Origin: Cryobacterium melibiosiphilum
Lineage (GTDB): Bacteria; Actinomycetota; Actinomycetes; Actinomycetales; Microbacteriaceae
Reading direction: 5' to 3'
NCBI RefSeq assembly: GCF_003602235.1
Contig: NZ_QZVS01000089.1
Span: forward strand, 1 to 64,000
Length of the DNA stretch: 64,000 nucleotides
The notes beneath the pieces are model-generated. The model saw only the letters and a program-made list of their open reading frames with translations. It was not told where the DNA came from and ran no database searches. Below are positions 1 through 8,148 of this stretch, one piece after another (position 1 is the stretch's first letter; each line of letters opens with the position of its first letter). A program made the position numbers and the translations under genes.

Positions 1-6
1 ATAATC

Positions 7-38
7 AGGAAAGCCACCCCTCACGGGGTGGCTTTCCT
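7..38. terminator. Terminator hairpin 1 of a tandem pair
   Basis: A perfect 14-bp stem (arms 7-20 and 25-38) closes a 4-nt TCAC loop. The stem is GC-rich at the loop and A/T-containing at the base. It probably ends a gene lying left of the window; strand is undetermined because that gene is not visible. Confidence 0.7.
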
Positions 39-43
39 GCGTT

Positions 44-69
44 AAGGCCACCCGCACGGGTGGCCTTTT
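44..69 (+). terminator. Terminator hairpin 2 of a tandem pair
   Basis: A 10-bp stem (44-53 with 58-67) closes a GCAC loop and runs into four T residues, as in a rho-independent terminator for rightward transcription. The stem resembles that of hairpin 1 (GGCCACCC against AAGCCACCCC), so the pair may have arisen by duplication. Confidence 0.7.
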
Positions 70-90
70 CTGGTTTAACTAGCTGTTGGA

Positions 91-150
91 CCGGGTGGTG
101 ACTCGCCGTGTGGTCACTCACCGTGTGGTGACTCACCGTGTGGGAGCGTG
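91..150. repeat. 15-bp tandem repeat, four units
   Basis: Units at 91-105, 106-120, 121-135 and 136-150 follow the pattern CCGTGTGGTGACTCA. The two central units differ at one base and the outer ones are more diverged. The last unit merges into the left arm of the long palindrome that follows. No gene overlaps it. Confidence 0.65.
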
Positions 151-285
151 CGGCTCGCTCCTCAGCTCAAACAATGGGTGGTCTGGGGGATGCCCCGCAT
201 GTGTCTGCGTGGTCACCAAACGAGGCGCGGGGCATCCCCCAGACCACCCATAACTCGACACCCCGCGAACCGCACGCACCCACAC
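138..285. repeat. Long interrupted palindrome
   Basis: The inner arms 174-198 and 227-251 are a perfect 25-bp inverted repeat around a 28-nt spacer. The outer arms 138-158 and 265-285 pair at 19 of 21 positions. The whole could form a cruciform or long RNA hairpin. It lies between the tandem terminators and the end of the RDD gene. There are no T-runs or transposase remnants. The rest of 286-376 is GC-rich with nothing recognisable. Confidence 0.7.
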
Positions 286-376
286 TCCACCCGCGGGGGC
301 GGCGCTGCGCGCGCCCGTTAGGCAGGGCTGCTGGGCAGGGTGCGGGTGGCGCGAGAGGGGAACGGGTGAGGGGCGG

Positions 377-1243
377 CTAGCGGGTGGGGAAGCCGTGGGG
401 GAGGCCCATGAGCACGGGGTCGAGGCGGGCCAGGCGCTCACGCTCGAGGAGCAGGGCGGCGTACTCGCGGTCACGGCGCACGGCGGTGACGGCCAGCAGA
501 AATGCGATGGCCGGTGCGTGGGGCAGGGGGGAGACGAAGTGGGAGACCTCGGCGACGAGGCCGTCGGCGATGCGGGTGCGGGACTCCGGGGACAGCTTGG
601 CTGCCTGGCCGAGGAACTGGGAAACACGGCGGGAAAGAGCATCCGGCAGACGCACGATGTCGACCGTCTCGGCCCACTGGGTCAGCTCGACCGGAACGCT
701 GTGCACGGCCGGTGAGTGCTTGGAGACGCGCTCGTTCTGGCTGTACGTGCCGGCCAGGAGGTCGCCGAGGCGTTTGGAGCGGTTGTTGAGGAGGCCGACG
801 GTCACGGCGATGCCGCCGAAGGTCATGTAGATCTCGAGGAGTCCGACGAGCGAGCGGATGAAGGCGTGGCGCAATTGGATGGCGCCGCCGTCGTCGCGCA
901 CGATTCGCGCGCCGATCGCGAGGCGCCCCAGGGAACGTCCGCCGGTGGCGACCTCGACGATCATCGGCACGATCAACACGGAGAGCACGAGGCCGACGAT
1001 CATCAAGGCCTGCGCGAGTGCCGCGTCAAGGTACGGCCCGGCGACGACACCGACCGCGAGTGCCAGCAGCAGATAGAGAAGGAGGTAGGCGATCCAATCG
1101 ATGATCGTGCCCGCCGCGCGCAAAATGACGCCGGCCGGGCGCACGTCGAGCGCGACCGCCTCTCCGGTGACGAGTTCGTCGTCGGCCTGATAGGTGGAGA
1201 ATTCGTCGCGGTGATCGGTACGAGGCTCCGTCATGTCTTCCAT
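377..1243 (-). CDS. RDD family membrane protein
   Basis: An RDD-domain integral membrane protein of about 288 residues. The RDD region follows a polar N-terminus of about 35 residues and contains hydrophobic segments with the arginine and aspartates typical of the family (RAAGTIIDW, GRSLGRLAIGARIVRDDGG). After the third hydrophobic stretch comes a long, mostly helical soluble tail of about 130 residues. The function of RDD proteins is not settled; some are linked to ion tolerance. An upstream in-frame ATG would run into the divergent SpoIIM-like gene, so the start is placed at the ATG at 1243, with 1234 as an alternative. RDD and SpoIIM-like genes are commonly divergent neighbours beside MoxR/DUF58 clusters in actinobacteria. 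Confidence 0.85.
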   Translation of the reverse strand: MEDMTEPRTDHRDEFSTYQADDELVTGEAVALDVRPAGVILRAAGTIIDWIAYLLLYLLLALAVGVVAGPYLDAALAQALMIVGLVLSVLIVPMIVEVATGGRSLGRLAIGARIVRDDGGAIQLRHAFIRSLVGLLEIYMTFGGIAVTVGLLNNRSKRLGDLLAGTYSQNERVSKHSPAVHSVPVELTQWAETVDIVRLPDALSRRVSQFLGQAAKLSPESRTRIADGLVAEVSHFVSPLPHAPAIAFLLAVTAVRRDREYAALLLERERLARLDPVLMGLPHGFPTR

Positions 1244-1252
1244 TGAACCAGA

Positions 1253-1258
1253 TACGAT
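1253..1258 (+). promoter_or_regulatory. Candidate -10 (TACGAT), leaderless
   Basis: TACGAT ends 8 nt before the ATG of the SpoIIM-like gene, so transcription would start at or next to the start codon. No convincing -35 was seen. The divergent RDD start lies only about 24 bp away, so the two promoters must overlap. Confidence 0.35.
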
Positions 1259-1266
1259 GGGGCCTG

Positions 1267-2262
1267 ATGGATCTCGACGCATACAGTGCGGCGCATCGCG
1301 CCGAATGGGAACGCCTGGCCGACCTCGGCGCACGGCGTCGTCTGACGGGCGCAGAAGCGGATGAGCTCATCGCGCTGTACCAGTCCGGCGCGACCGAGTT
1401 GTCGGCCATCAAATCAACGTCGGGCTCGACGATCCCGGGCGATCGGCTCTCGGTACGGCTGTCGCGGGCACGGCTGCGTTTCACCGGGGCGAGCGCCAAC
1501 GTGCTCTCGCAGGTGCCGCGGTTCTTCGGCGCCCAGCTGCCCGCGGCGCTCTACCGTCTGCGGTGGCTGACCCTCGCCGTGGCGCTGGTGACCGTGGTGG
1601 TTGCGGGCCTCTACGCCCTGTGGGCTCTGGGCAACCCGCAGGTGCTCGCCAACTTCGGGTCTGACGCCGACCTGACCCAGCTCGCCAACGAAGACTTCGT
1701 CGACTATTACTCGTCCAACCCGGCAGCGTCGTTCACGGGCCTGGTGTGGACCAACAACGCCTTCATCGCCGCACAGTGCATCGCCTTCGGCATCGTGGGT
1801 GTCTATGTGCCGTACATCATCCTGATGAACGCGCAGAACCTCGGGGTCACGGCCGCGGTCATGTTCTCCTACGACCAGGGCGACGTGTTCTTCCTTTACA
1901 TCCTGCCCCACGGCTTGCTCGAGCTCACGGCAATCTTCGTGGCGGCGGCGGGCGGCCTGCGCATCTTCTGGTCCTGGATCGCACCGGGCACACGAACGCG
2001 CGGTCAGGCCCTTGCCGAAGACGCGCGCGCACTGTTCACGGTGGCGATTGGGCTCGTCTTTGTGCTTTTCGTGTCGGGCATCATCGAGGGTTTCGTGACC
2101 CCGCAGCCGTGGCCGTGGCCGGTTAAGATCGGCATCGGCGCGGTGGCCCTGCTCGCGTTCCTGGTGTACATGATCGTCGTCGGGGGCCGCGCCACCCGCG
2201 CCGGCGAGACGGGCGACCTTGCAGAGTTCGACGCCGGCAGCACCCGGATCTTCGCGTCCTGA
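1267..2262 (+). CDS. Stage II sporulation protein M (SpoIIM) family membrane protein
   Basis: A membrane protein of 331 residues. The N-terminal 70 or so residues are a soluble helical region (DLDAYSAAHRAEWERL) rich in Arg/Glu, then come about six hydrophobic segments with the family's LPHGLLEL signature near residue 215. SpoIIM homologues occur in non-sporulating actinobacteria; the role there is unknown, though SpoIIM of Bacillus acts in septal peptidoglycan remodelling. A longer in-frame start at 1243 would overlap the divergent RDD gene, and the ATG at 1267 gives the usual MDLDAY-type N-terminus. Divergent from RDD and convergent with DUF58. Confidence 0.85.
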   Translation: MDLDAYSAAHRAEWERLADLGARRRLTGAEADELIALYQSGATELSAIKSTSGSTIPGDRLSVRLSRARLRFTGASANVLSQVPRFFGAQLPAALYRLRWLTLAVALVTVVVAGLYALWALGNPQVLANFGSDADLTQLANEDFVDYYSSNPAASFTGLVWTNNAFIAAQCIAFGIVGVYVPYIILMNAQNLGVTAAVMFSYDQGDVFFLYILPHGLLELTAIFVAAAGGLRIFWSWIAPGTRTRGQALAEDARALFTVAIGLVFVLFVSGIIEGFVTPQPWPWPVKIGIGAVALLAFLVYMIVVGGRATRAGETGDLAEFDAGSTRIFAS

Positions 2263-2301
2263 CCCATCGCATCCGCCGCCGCCGGCGTGAGCGCGCCTCA
2301 T

Positions 2302-2341
2302 ACGGGTGGGCGCTACGGCCGTTACCGTAGCAGGCACCCGT
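2302..2341. terminator. Nested hairpin between convergent genes
   Basis: The inner stem GCTACGG/CCGTAGC (2312-2318 with 2325-2331) and outer stem ACGGGTG/CACCCGT (2302-2308 with 2335-2341) are each perfect 7-bp arms. It sits between the 3' ends of the SpoIIM-like and DUF58 genes, so it may serve both strands. There is no clear T-run. Confidence 0.5.
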
Positions 2342-2371
2342 GTCGGGCGTGCCCACGGGCGCGACCACGGT

Positions 2372-3679
2372 TCAGAGGCGGCCGGCGGCCTTCAGCGCGA
2401 TGTAGCGGTCGGCGAGGGCCGGCGGCAGGTCTGCGGGTGGTGCGGTGACGACATCCGCCCCCAGCTGACGGATGGCGGCCGACACGCGGGCCACGTCGAG
2501 CAGCGCCCGTTCGGCCGCCGCGGCCCGGTAGACCTCGTCGAGGGTGGCGGTCTCGCGAGCCGCGCGGGTGAAGACCGGGTCGGTGACGGATGCAACGACC
2601 ACGGTGTGCCGCTGCGTCAGCTGTGGCAGCACCGACAGCAGCCCGGTGGAGGCGCCGGCCGCGTCGATCGACGTGAGCAGCACCACGAGAGCGCGCTGGC
2701 TCGTGATCGCACGCACCTGGGCGGGCACGGCCGCCCAGTCCATCTCGATGAGCTCGGGTTCGATCAGCGCCATCGTGTCGACCATCCGGCTGAGCAGCTC
2801 GGCGCCCTGGGCGCCCTGCACCCGGCCGCGCACGCGACGGTCGAAAGCGAGCATGTCGACCCGGTCCCCGGCCGGACCGGCGAGGGCGGCCAGCAGCAGG
2901 CTCGCCTCAAATGCGGTATCGAGACGGGGTTCGTCGTCGATCCGGGCCGCAGAGGTGCGCCCGGTGTCGATGAGGATCACGACCCGGCGATCGCGCTCGG
3001 GCCGCCAGGTGCGCACCATGACGTCGTTGCGTCGCGCGGTGGCCCGCCAGTCGATCGAGCGGACGTCGTCGCCGCGCACATATTCACGCAGCGAATCGAA
3101 TTCGGTGCCCGGCCCACGCACCATCACGCTCGTGCGGCCATCGAGCTCTTTGAGCCGGGTGATGCGCGAGGGCAGGTGTTTGCGCGAATTGAAGGGCGGC
3201 AGCACGCGGATGTTGCCGGGCGCGGACAGCGTCGCCTGCCGGCACCAGAGACCCAGCGGCCCCGTCGAGCGCACGGTGACCCGGTCCACGCGGCGTTCCC
3301 CGCGGCGAAAGGGCGTGAGGGTCAGGGTCACCCGGCGGCGTTCCCGCGGGGGGATCGTCACGGTGCTGCGATTATTGCCGGCCCCGGCGGAGGGCTGCCA
3401 CGCGTCACGTACGACGCCCCGCAGTGTGCGCTGCCCGGTGTTGGTCAGGAAGAGTTCGCTCGTCACCGATTCACCGAGGCGCACCCGGCGCGGCAGCATC
3501 CGTTGCACGGCAAGCTGTCGCGGTGAGGCGGCCAAAACCAGGTCGAGCGACCCGAGTGCCAGCGCCAGCAGCAGCCAGCCCAGCAACACCAGCACGGCGA
3601 CGCCGGGTTCGTTGCCGAACAACACGATCGGCACGACGCCGAGGGCGACGAGTAAGACGAAACGTCCGGTGACGGTCAC
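2372..3679 (-). CDS. DUF58 domain-containing protein
   Basis: A 435-residue protein with two hydrophobic segments at residues 5-55, then a beta-rich region, then the DUF58 core around residues 185-225 (EYVRGDDVRSIDWRATAR), which precedes a von Willebrand-like stretch with the acidic VILIDTGRTS motif. DUF58 proteins are the usual partners of MoxR AAA ATPases and are thought to act with them in chaperone-like or envelope-associated assembly. The GTG start lies a few bases after the MoxR stop, so the two are cotranscribed. This is the last gene of a five-gene leftward operon. Confidence 0.85.
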   Translation of the reverse strand: MTVTGRFVLLVALGVVPIVLFGNEPGVAVLVLLGWLLLALALGSLDLVLAASPRQLAVQRMLPRRVRLGESVTSELFLTNTGQRTLRGVVRDAWQPSAGAGNNRSTVTIPPRERRRVTLTLTPFRRGERRVDRVTVRSTGPLGLWCRQATLSAPGNIRVLPPFNSRKHLPSRITRLKELDGRTSVMVRGPGTEFDSLREYVRGDDVRSIDWRATARRNDVMVRTWRPERDRRVVILIDTGRTSAARIDDEPRLDTAFEASLLLAALAGPAGDRVDMLAFDRRVRGRVQGAQGAELLSRMVDTMALIEPELIEMDWAAVPAQVRAITSQRALVVLLTSIDAAGASTGLLSVLPQLTQRHTVVVASVTDPVFTRAARETATLDEVYRAAAAERALLDVARVSAAIRQLGADVVTAPPADLPPALADRYIALKAAGRL

Positions 3680-3685
3680 GGCGGC

Positions 3686-4717
3686 CTAGATCGGAACCTG
3701 GACCTGCTGCAGCACGCTCCGCAGAATCACATCGACCGAGACGCCTTCGAGCTCCGCCTCGGGGCGCAGCTGAACGCGGTGCCGCCATACCGGCAGCAGC
3801 ATCGCCTGCACGTGATCGGGCGTGATGGCGTCATAGCCGCTCAGCCAGGCCCACGCCTTGGTCGCGGCGAGCAGCGCGGTCGTGCCGCGGGGGCTGACGC
3901 CGAGCTTGACCGAGGGGCTGCTGCGCGTCGCACGGGCAAGGTCGACGATATAGCCGAGCACATCGGCGCTGGCTCCGACGGCGTCGACGGATGCCTGCGC
4001 TCGGGCCAGGTCCGCCGCTCCCAGCACCGGGGTGACCCCGGCCCCGGCGAGGTCGCGGGGGTTGAACCCGGCGGCGTGCCGCCTCAGCACCTCGATCTCG
4101 TGCGGGCGGTCGGGCACGTCCAGCACGAGCTTGAGCAGGAACCGGTCCAGCTGGGCCTCGGGCAGGGAGTAGGTGCCCTCATATTCGATCGGGTTCATGG
4201 TCGCGGCGACGATGAACGGCGCCGGCAGCTCCAGGGAGACACCGTCGACGCTGACCTGGCGTTCTTCCATTGCTTCGAGCAGGGCCGACTGGGTTTTCGG
4301 GGGTGTGCGGTTGATCTCATCGGCGAGCATGATGTTGGTGAACACGGGGCCCTGGCGAAAGTCGAACTCTCCCGACTTGGCGTCGTAGACGAGGGACCCG
4401 GTCACGTCTCCCGGCATCAGGTCGGGCGTGAACTGGATCCGCTTGGTGTCCAGGCTCAGAGCATGGCTCAGGGTGCGCACGAGCAGCGTCTTGGCAACCC
4501 CGGGCACGCCCTCGAGCAGCACGTGGCCGCGGGCCAGCAGGGCGATGATGAGTCCGGTGACGGCCCCGTCCTGGCCGACGACGGCTTTGCCAACCTCGGC
4601 CCGCACCCGCGACAAGGCCGCCCGCGGGTCGGAGACGCCGGCGGCGGCATCCGCTGCCGGAGGGAGGTCGGTGGGAGCGTCAACGGATGCCCCGAGCGGG
4701 TGAGCGGGAGTGGTCAT
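3686..4717 (-). CDS. MoxR family AAA+ ATPase
   Basis: A 343-residue AAA+ ATPase of the MoxR group. The Walker A (EGVPGVAKT, about residue 74), Walker B (MLADEINR, about 132) and sensor region (VAATMNPIEYEGTYSLPEAQLDR split across 170-195) are all intact. The C-terminal lid (SPRGTTALLAATKAWAWL) is typical. MoxR ATPases are linked to folding or insertion of cofactors and to envelope stress functions; the client here is unknown. The gene overlaps the upstream DUF4350 gene by 4 nt and is followed within a few bases by DUF58. Confidence 0.92.
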   Translation of the reverse strand: MTTPAHPLGASVDAPTDLPPAADAAAGVSDPRAALSRVRAEVGKAVVGQDGAVTGLIIALLARGHVLLEGVPGVAKTLLVRTLSHALSLDTKRIQFTPDLMPGDVTGSLVYDAKSGEFDFRQGPVFTNIMLADEINRTPPKTQSALLEAMEERQVSVDGVSLELPAPFIVAATMNPIEYEGTYSLPEAQLDRFLLKLVLDVPDRPHEIEVLRRHAAGFNPRDLAGAGVTPVLGAADLARAQASVDAVGASADVLGYIVDLARATRSSPSVKLGVSPRGTTALLAATKAWAWLSGYDAITPDHVQAMLLPVWRHRVQLRPEAELEGVSVDVILRSVLQQVQVPI

Positions 4718-6081
4718 GGTTCCATTCTTCCTGTTGACGCCGGTTTTGGTGGTATCGAGGCGGGGGTGCTGGCGGTCGTCCCCGGGGCCGTCGCGTGGAC
4801 GGTGGCGCGTTCGAGTTCGCGCAGCCGGTCGGTCAGGGCGATGAGGTCCCGGTCGGTCGTCGGGTCGGCACCGACGAGCACCGATCTCACTTGGTCGAGG
4901 GGGCGCCCGGTCGACGCGGCGACGGCGACCAGAACCTCATCGAGCGTCGCGCTGCGTGCCAGGCCGACCTGGCGGGCCAACCGTGCCACGGTCGCGATGC
5001 GCAGGGTGTCGAGGGCACGAAGTCGAGCGTTGCTGCGCGAGTAGAGGCGGGCCCGGCCCTCCATGGTCTCGCTGCCCTTGACCGTCACCGGCAGGTTTTC
5101 GGGCACGAGCGCGCCGAAGCGCCGCCCCCGCCAGAGCGCCGCAGTGAGGGTGGTCAGCACGAGCAGCACCAGCACCGGGGTCACCCAGCCCGGAGTGAGC
5201 TCGCCGAGCGACGGCGGCCCGGTCACGGCCACGTCCCCGAGCGTCGGCAGGTACCAGATTACGTCGTCGGTCGCTCCGAGCAGGCCCAGCGCGAGTGCGG
5301 CGTTGCCGTAGGTCGCGATTTTCTCGTTGCTGAACAGGGTTGCGTCGGCGACCAGGGTCAGCGCCGCCGAATCGTCTGCGTCGCCTTCGGCGGAACCGCT
5401 CGTGAGCTGAACGACCGAGAACCGGTCGTCTCCGCTCGGGAAACAGGCCGTGACGCCCGCCGCGCCGGGAAGTGAGCCCAGGTCGTCACCGATCTCGAGG
5501 CCGCCGGTGCCGAGGGTGCGCCCGCCGGGTGAGAGCGTCTGCGCGGCCCGGGCCGCGGGCAGCGCGCAGGTGGCGGTGAGTTCATCAGAGGACGACTCGC
5601 CCCCGAACCCCACGCCCGGCGCCAGCGCCTGCAGGGCCAGAAAATCGGGGTCGACGAGCACGGTGTTCGGCACGATGTCGGCGAGGTCGCCGTACCGCTC
5701 GGCGGTCAGAAGACCGTCGGGGTCGGTCGTGAACAGCGTCGCATCCGGGGCCGCGGATGCCGCCGCCCGAGTCTCCTCCAGGGTGTCGGTGACCGTCACG
5801 GTCACCCCCTGCTGCCGCAGCACTTCGGCGAGGGCACGCCCGCCGGCCGGGGCCGCGTTATCGGCGGCGAGTGGGCGGCCGCCGGCGCCGGTTCCGGCGG
5901 CAAAAACGGTGGCCAGCACGGCGACGAGCAGGCCGCCGACGACCGCCAGGATCCAGAACAACGAGCGCTTGCCGGCCGCGCGCAGGGTGGGGGTGGTGGC
6001 GGGCGCGTTCGCGGGGGGTGGCGCCGATGCGGGCGTGCTGAGGCGGACCGGCGAACCCGACGTCACGGTCGGGGCCGTCAC
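4714..6081 (-). CDS. DUF4350 domain-containing membrane protein
   Basis: A 455-residue protein: a cytoplasmic proline/alanine-rich tail of about 35 residues, one transmembrane helix at about 37-65, a large extracytoplasmic DUF4350 domain (from LAADNAAPAGGRALAEVL), and a second transmembrane helix near 295-320, followed by a helical cytoplasmic tail rich in Arg/Leu. The function is unknown. It starts at GTG 6081, overlapping the DUF4129 stop, and overlaps the MoxR start by 4 nt, so the gene is translationally coupled on both sides. In actinobacteria it is a standard member of the MoxR/DUF58/DUF4129 cluster. Confidence 0.8.
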   Translation of the reverse strand: MTAPTVTSGSPVRLSTPASAPPPANAPATTPTLRAAGKRSLFWILAVVGGLLVAVLATVFAAGTGAGGRPLAADNAAPAGGRALAEVLRQQGVTVTVTDTLEETRAAASAAPDATLFTTDPDGLLTAERYGDLADIVPNTVLVDPDFLALQALAPGVGFGGESSSDELTATCALPAARAAQTLSPGGRTLGTGGLEIGDDLGSLPGAAGVTACFPSGDDRFSVVQLTSGSAEGDADDSAALTLVADATLFSNEKIATYGNAALALGLLGATDDVIWYLPTLGDVAVTGPPSLGELTPGWVTPVLVLLVLTTLTAALWRGRRFGALVPENLPVTVKGSETMEGRARLYSRSNARLRALDTLRIATVARLARQVGLARSATLDEVLVAVAASTGRPLDQVRSVLVGADPTTDRDLIALTDRLRELERATVHATAPGTTASTPASIPPKPASTGRMEP

Positions 6082-6752
6082 GAAAGCACGCTCGCCGTGG
6101 GGGCCTCGAGGCGTGCCGGCGTGGCCACGCTCAGTTCACGTTCCAGGGCGAGCATCTGCCGGTAGCCGGCCTCGGTGCCGGGCCGATCGAGGTAGCGCAC
6201 CTCGTCAAAGATGCGGGCGGCGGCGTCGAGCCGGTCGTGCGCGGATGGAAAGGCCTGCCCGGCGCGCTGGCCGAAGTCGTGCGCCGTCGTGCCGGGGGAG
6301 ACGGTGAGTACCGTGCGTTCGGCGAGTCCCCGGGCCAGGGCCCGGAATATCTCGGTGCTGGCGACGCCCCAGTCGGCGCGCGCGGCGGCATCCGCTGCCG
6401 CGCGGCGCATGTCCTCGGCGCTGCGCCGGTCGTCGTCGCCGAAGAGCTCCTCGACCAGGCGGCTGCGGCGGTTGAGGCGAGGTGGTCCGAAAATCAGCCA
6501 GGCCGCGACAAGCACGGCGATCACGACGACGACCACGATCACGGGCAGCCACGCCCCGAAGGCATCGCCGCCCGGCACGGTCAGCGAGGTGAACCAGTCG
6601 ATGACGGACTGCGAGAGGCGGTCGAACCACGTCGGCTGGGCGGCCTGGTAGGGCGCTTTGGCGAGCTCGTCGCGCAGCCACCGTTGGGCTTCCGCGGCGT
6701 CGGGGTCGAGGGCGCTCCGAAATGCACGCGAGACGACAGCGCCCGCGATCAT
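6078..6752 (-). CDS. DUF4129 domain-containing protein
   Basis: A 224-residue membrane protein with one strong transmembrane helix at about 69-90 (LPVIVVVVVIAVLVAAWLIF) and a C-terminal cytoplasmic DUF4129 domain (RADWGVASTEIFRALARGL, YLDRPGTEAGYRQM). DUF4129 is frequently fused to transglutaminase-like modules elsewhere; here it stands alone. The frame is open further upstream, but that extension is arginine-rich antisense of the neighbouring gene. The ATG at 6752 overlaps the stop of the upstream gene by 4 nt (ATGA), which fixes the start. Function unknown. Confidence 0.8.
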   Translation of the reverse strand: MIAGAVVSRAFRSALDPDAAEAQRWLRDELAKAPYQAAQPTWFDRLSQSVIDWFTSLTVPGGDAFGAWLPVIVVVVVIAVLVAAWLIFGPPRLNRRSRLVEELFGDDDRRSAEDMRRAAADAAARADWGVASTEIFRALARGLAERTVLTVSPGTTAHDFGQRAGQAFPSAHDRLDAAARIFDEVRYLDRPGTEAGYRQMLALERELSVATPARLEAPTASVLS

Positions 6753-7981
6753 GCCGTGGGACGGCTGGTCGGCGGCACGAGGTACGGGTCGGCTACCGAT
6801 CCGCCGGCCTGGGCCGACTCGACGAACCGCTGCAACTCGAGGTCGAGACCCTCGGTGCGCATCCGCAGGTCGAGGTAGATGAGCACGGTCGTGGCCGACT
6901 GAACGACGGCGGCGACCGCGCCGAAGATCAGGGCGATGAACAGCGTGAGGATGTAGAGGATGACCGACGGAATATAGGCTTCCATCGCCGCGTTCGGGTC
7001 GACCAGGCCGATGGCGTACGTGAAGATGAGGCTGAGCGGCGTGGTCACGATCTGGGCGACGATGCTCACGATCAGGGCGACAAGCAGCTGGATGCCGAGG
7101 GTGCGCCAAAAGTAGCCGCGCGTGAGCCGCCACGACCGCAGCACGGCCGACCGAATGCTGAGATGTTCGAGCACGATCAGGCTCGGTACGAGGCTGGTCT
7201 TCGTCGACAGCCACAGGCCCAGGGCGAGCAGCCCCAGGCCGCCGAAGATGCCGACGATCACGCCCAGGGCCACGAAACCGTCGCCGAGAAGCACGAGCAC
7301 GGTCACGAGGCCGGCCAGAACGGCCACCGCGATGAGCAACACGCCCACCAGAATCACCGTCCACAGCACGAGCACCCAGAGCCGCCTGCCGGCGATGCGC
7401 CAGAGCGCGCGCAGGGTCAGCTTCTGGCCGAGCGTCGCGCGGGCGACCTCAACGACGATGACACCCTGCAGCAGGGCAGACCCGATCAGCTGCAGGGCCA
7501 GCGGAACCAGGACGGACAGGATGATCGTCAGGGTCGCACCGGCGGTGACGGCCTCGACATCGCCGGCCGGGGCGCTGTCGATGCGGCCGAGGGACCACGC
7601 CGTCACCAGCCCGACCACGATGACGGTCACGAACGTCAGCACGGACTGGATCAGCAGGGCGCTGCCGAACGTCGCGCGGGGATTGCGGCGCAGCACCTGG
7701 AACGGGGCCCAGAGCAGGGTGCCGAAGTTGAGCGGCCGCAGCGGGATCAGTCCCGGTTTGGGCGGGGGTGCCCACGCGGGCGGCGGTCCGCCGGGGCCAG
7801 GGTAGTATCCGGCGGGCGCGTAACCGGGCGGCGGACCGTAGCCGGTAGCGGGAGCGTATGCGGGGGGCGGGCCGTAGGCATCCGGTGTCACCGGCGGTGG
7901 CGGATTCGCGCCGGGCGCGTTTTCGCCATACTTCGGCGGTGGTGTTTGGCCGGATGCCGGGGGCTGCCAGGGGTCGCTCAC
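6749..7981 (-). CDS. Proline-rich multi-pass membrane protein
   Basis: A 410-residue protein. Residues 1-75 are a low-complexity Pro/Gly/Tyr/Ala region (PPPAYAPATGYGPPPGYAP), predicted disordered and cytoplasmic. Residues 80-390 contain about six hydrophobic helices of the type annotated in actinobacteria as glycerophosphoryl diester phosphodiesterase membrane domain. No phosphodiesterase catalytic domain is attached, so enzymatic activity should not be assumed. It is the first gene of the leftward operon to DUF58, and its start lies 168 bp from divergent mtrA. Function unknown. Confidence 0.7.
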   Translation of the reverse strand: MSDPWQPPASGQTPPPKYGENAPGANPPPPVTPDAYGPPPAYAPATGYGPPPGYAPAGYYPGPGGPPPAWAPPPKPGLIPLRPLNFGTLLWAPFQVLRRNPRATFGSALLIQSVLTFVTVIVVGLVTAWSLGRIDSAPAGDVEAVTAGATLTIILSVLVPLALQLIGSALLQGVIVVEVARATLGQKLTLRALWRIAGRRLWVLVLWTVILVGVLLIAVAVLAGLVTVLVLLGDGFVALGVIVGIFGGLGLLALGLWLSTKTSLVPSLIVLEHLSIRSAVLRSWRLTRGYFWRTLGIQLLVALIVSIVAQIVTTPLSLIFTYAIGLVDPNAAMEAYIPSVILYILTLFIALIFGAVAAVVQSATTVLIYLDLRMRTEGLDLELQRFVESAQAGGSVADPYLVPPTSRPTA

Positions 7982-8148
7982 GGTTCAATGTTGGCATACC
8001 TTGCGCGTCGCTGTTCCGCCGGCAGGCGGATGCCCATCCTTCTCGCGGCGCTCAGCCCCTCGTGGCAGTACCCTCGGCTACGCTGGAGCGAGGGATTACA
8101 GCACTCACCGGGAGATCCGGATGATACGCCTGACCTGGAGAGAGACGT

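Noticed and set aside
133-642. 169-codon minus-strand frame over the long palindrome
   Set aside because: It is low-complexity Pro/Ser sequence crossing the palindrome and the RDD gene; no domain or start signal.
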